Below, piece by piece: positions 62,147 through 64,000 of a DNA stretch of 64,000 bases. The position numbers were made by a program, and so were the translations under genes. Position 1 is the first letter of the stretch; every line of letters starts with the position of its first letter. Source of the DNA: Roseococcus suduntuyensis (GTDB lineage: Bacteria > Pseudomonadota > Alphaproteobacteria > Acetobacterales > Acetobacteraceae); assembly GCF_014196305.1 (NCBI RefSeq), contig NZ_JACIDJ010000006.1, forward strand, positions 124,001 through 188,000, written 5' to 3'. The notes below the pieces were generated by a model that worked only from the letters and a program-made list of their open reading frames with translations, was not told the DNA's origin and ran no database searches.

Positions 62147-63402
62147 CCCAACCCCTCGGCCGCCCGCAGCGACGCCCGCCATCGCCACGCGATGTAGAGC
62201 GTCGCCGCCAGGCCGAAGCCGGCGAAGAGCGTGGCCGTGCCCGCGAAGCCGATCCAGGCGATGCCGATTCCGGCCAGCAGCAACCCCATGGGCAGGCCGT
62301 AGATGGCCAGCATGCGCAGCCCCATGACCCGCCCGCGGAAGGCGGGGGCCGTGATGCGCAGAATGAGCACCGAGAGCGGCACCATGCACAGGCTCTGCAG
62401 AAACCCCGTCAGCAGCAGCAGCACCATGCCGAGCGCGGCCACCGCCACCCAGGCATAGACCAGCAGCAGCGCGAACCACAGCGCGGCCGAGGCCAGCATC
62501 AGCCGTGCGGGCCATGGTCCCACCCCGCCCAGCCCGATCAGCAGCGACCCCATCAGCGCGCCGCCCGAGAAGCAGGCGAAGAGCGTGCCGAGCCCCGTCT
62601 GCTCCAGCCCGTAGATGTCGCGCGCCACATGGGGCAGCAGCCCGCCCGTCAGCGGATAGGCCGCGAAATTGGTCAGGCAGGCCAGCGCCAGCAGCGCGAT
62701 CAGCGCCGGGTTGTCCCGCGCATGGCCCACGCCGGCCGCGAATTCCCCCCAGACGGCGCCGGGCGAGGCGCGGGCACGGCCCGTGGCGTCGGGCGGCACC
62801 TCGCGGATGCCGAACGCCAGCAGCAGGCTCGCGGCATAGAGGCAGGTCACCGCCAGATAGGCCGGCCCCATGCCGAGCCAGGCGACCAGGCCCGCGCCCG
62901 TCAGCGCCCCCACCACACGGGCGCCATCCATGCTGACGCGCTCCACGCCCAGCGCGCGCGGCATCAGCGCGGCGGGCATGGTGGCCCCGATCAGCGCGTT
63001 GCGCACGCCGATGTCGGAGGGCCGCACCAGCCCCATCAGGAAGGCCATCACGAATACGGCCACCACGCCCAGGTTCCCGGTCAACACCAGCGCCGCCAGC
63101 ACCGCCGCCTGCACCACATAGAAGCCGCGCATCGCCAGCAGCACCCGCCGCTGCCCCACCCGGTCGCCCGCGACGCCATAGAGCGGCGAGATCAGCGTGC
63201 CCAGGAATTGCAGCGCGCCGAAGATGGTGAGCGCCACGACCGAACCCGTCTCCACCAGCACGAACCAGGCCAGCAGCAGGGTCTCCATCTCGAAGGCCCA
63301 GGAGGTGGCGAGGTCGGAAGGCCACTGGAAGCGAAAGCTGCGCTGGCTGAAGGGTGAGCGGGTTGGTGGGGCCACCGGGCGCGGAGCCCCAGCCTGACTC
63401 AT
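62143..63402 (-). CDS. MFS transporter (EntS/MFS_3-like exporter)
   Basis: A 419-residue major facilitator with about 12 helices. The N-terminal FRFQWPSDLATSWAFEMETLLLAWFVL, the loop GVAGDRVGQRRVLLAMRGFYV and the RPSDIGVRNALIGATMP region match the EntS/MFS_3 group of exporters, in which siderophores and macrolides are known cargos. No siderophore genes are in the window. The start ATG 63402 has a strong GGAGGAAAA site, which rules out the longer upstream frame. It is divergent from the sensor gene at the right edge. Confidence 0.88.
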   Translation of the reverse strand: MSQAGAPRPVAPPTRSPFSQRSFRFQWPSDLATSWAFEMETLLLAWFVLVETGSVVALTIFGALQFLGTLISPLYGVAGDRVGQRRVLLAMRGFYVVQAAVLAALVLTGNLGVVAVFVMAFLMGLVRPSDIGVRNALIGATMPAALMPRALGVERVSMDGARVVGALTGAGLVAWLGMGPAYLAVTCLYAASLLLAFGIREVPPDATGRARASPGAVWGEFAAGVGHARDNPALIALLALACLTNFAAYPLTGGLLPHVARDIYGLEQTGLGTLFACFSGGALMGSLLIGLGGVGPWPARLMLASAALWFALLLVYAWVAVAALGMVLLLLTGFLQSLCMVPLSVLILRITAPAFRGRVMGLRMLAIYGLPMGLLLAGIGIAWIGFAGTATLFAGFGLAATLYIAWRWRASLRAAEGLG

Positions 63403-63578
63403 CGTTTTCCTCCGAGGCACGGAAGGGGAGCGCGCCCTTTGGGAAATTCTACCCGTCCAAGCAGCGCAGGAAAGGGCTACCCCCGCTGACGCGGCAATCC
63501 CGGTACCGCAAATATCAACCAGAGAAAGTCTATCTATGGTAGAGGTTCTGTGTTGGGCGTGCGCCAGATGGTAAGGCG

Positions 63579-63602
63579 TTACGAAATATCGTAAATTTAC
63601 GA
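63579..63602. promoter_or_regulatory. Three TTACGA half-sites in an AT-rich spacer
   Basis: TTACGA (63579-63584) and TCGTAA (63589-63594) form a perfect inverted repeat around AATA; a third TTACGA (63597-63602) follows after two bases. The stretch is AT-rich in a GC-rich genome, and lies between the divergent MFS and sensor genes, about 95 bp upstream of the sensor ATG. It looks like a multi-site operator; the regulator is unknown. Confidence 0.55.
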
Positions 63603-63696
63603 ACTTGCCGTCACATAAGCCCCGCACCAGGAGTTCAAAGGGTTTGCCTGTCGTCCCGTGCCGCTTCGCTGTCGTGCGTCCCGCGGGGGCCGGGCC

Positions 63697-64000
63697 ATGC
63701 TGACCGGCTGCACCTTTTCAACGCCAGGTGTCGTTGAACTTATGGTTGTTGCTATATGGCTTGGGGTCGCCACTGTCACCAGTTGGGTGCTGCGCCAGCA
63801 CCCATTCTTCGGCAGGCCACATTTCATTTTGTGCAACTTCGCCATGCTCTGGTGGCTGGCCATGGTGCTGGGCGAGCTCGCGACGCCCATGTTGGGTTGC
63901 AAGATGTTCTTCGCGGCGGCCGCCTGGCCGGCCATCGCGCTGCTGCCCACGGCCTGGGCGCTGTTCCTGTTGCACTATTGTTTCCACATGCCCATCCGTC
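63697..64000 (+). CDS. 7TM-type sensor protein, N-terminal part only (cut by the window edge)
   Basis: The frame is open from ATG 63697 to the last base, about 101 residues. It begins MLTGCTFSTPGVVELMVV, continues IWLGVATVTSWVLRQHPFFG, RPHFILCNFAMLWWLAMVLG and ELATPMLGCKMFFAAAAWPA, and ends in LLPTAWALFLLHYCFHMPIR. The alternating helices and the W-L-R, W-W-L and LPTAW-F-Y positions match the N-terminal 7TM domain of histidine kinases and diguanylate cyclases. The output domain lies beyond the edge, so kinase versus cyclase cannot be decided. An alternative ATG is at 63742. The 294-bp gap upstream holds the TTACGA half-sites. Confidence 0.75.
   Translation, partial: MLTGCTFSTPGVVELMVVAIWLGVATVTSWVLRQHPFFGRPHFILCNFAMLWWLAMVLGELATPMLGCKMFFAAAAWPAIALLPTAWALFLLHYCFHMPIR

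Noticed and set aside
60755-63325. 856-codon minus-strand frame across cytochrome c, DUF533 and the MFS gene
   Set aside because: It is frame-shifted relative to the true MFS gene at 62143-63402 and antisense to the others; no coherent protein results.

Overview
The window is about 70% GC, gene-dense and made mostly of short operons with ATGA-type start/stop overlaps. The gene content fits an aerobic, high-GC alphaproteobacterium, most likely Acetobacteraceae of the Roseomonas type: oxygen-dependent cobalamin synthesis, a complete PQQ operon, three orphan Bug/TctC-type solute receptors, molybdenum hydroxylase subunits and aromatic catabolism. The family assignment is inference from content and composition. 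No rRNA, tRNA, CRISPR array, insertion sequence or prophage was seen. The left edge cuts cobJ and the right edge cuts a sensor-protein gene.

Layout. 1-9280: cobalamin synthesis (cobJ partial, cobK, cobL, cobE, cobM, cbiD, cobA, cobB, cobT, cobS, cobC). A CbiD-type C1-methyltransferase sits among aerobic-pathway enzymes. 9286-12832: a chemoreceptor, hppD and a divergent Lrp/AsnC regulator. 13067-19464: an unusual sugar- or polyol-oxidation region. It holds a cytoplasmic-looking FAD-GMC dehydrogenase with a [3Fe-4S] motif, a ferritin-like protein, a small dehydrogenase subunit, a beta-propeller protein resembling fungal aldos-2-ulose dehydratase, an HbpS/GlcG protein and an orphan inosose dehydratase (iolE). 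19461-25592: a Ca2+/H+ antiporter, a debranching enzyme, a GH63-type glucosidase and a small membrane protein.

25599-34894 and 41020-43827: plant-phenolic catabolism. A feruloyl-CoA synthase, enoyl-CoA hydratase, short-chain dehydrogenase, thiolase and 4-hydroxybenzoyl-CoA thioesterase form a CoA-dependent beta-oxidative route. It would feed 4-hydroxybenzoate to PobA, vanillate to VanAB, and both to the ring-cleaving protocatechuate 3,4-dioxygenase PcaGH. Regulators of the AraC, MarR and GntR families sit beside each block. A strong dyad operator candidate lies between the MarR gene and the ligase gene, and two dyads lie upstream of vanA.

34922-49833: accessory catabolic genes, with orphan Bug receptors beside a MetE-like methyltransferase, a two-subunit molybdenum hydroxylase, a gamma-glutamyltransferase and two enolase-superfamily enzymes. 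49905-56105: an EmrAB-like efflux pair, an MFS transporter, a DUF1624 acyltransferase and a hybridless histidine kinase. 56304-61360: pqqA-E (pqqA is a 26-codon gene) followed by a PQQ-type sugar dehydrogenase and a diheme cytochrome c, so cofactor synthesis, enzyme and electron acceptor lie together. A remnant duplication of the pqqC 5' end lies between pqqB and pqqC. 61424-64000: a DUF533 protein, an MFS exporter and the start of a 7TM sensor gene.
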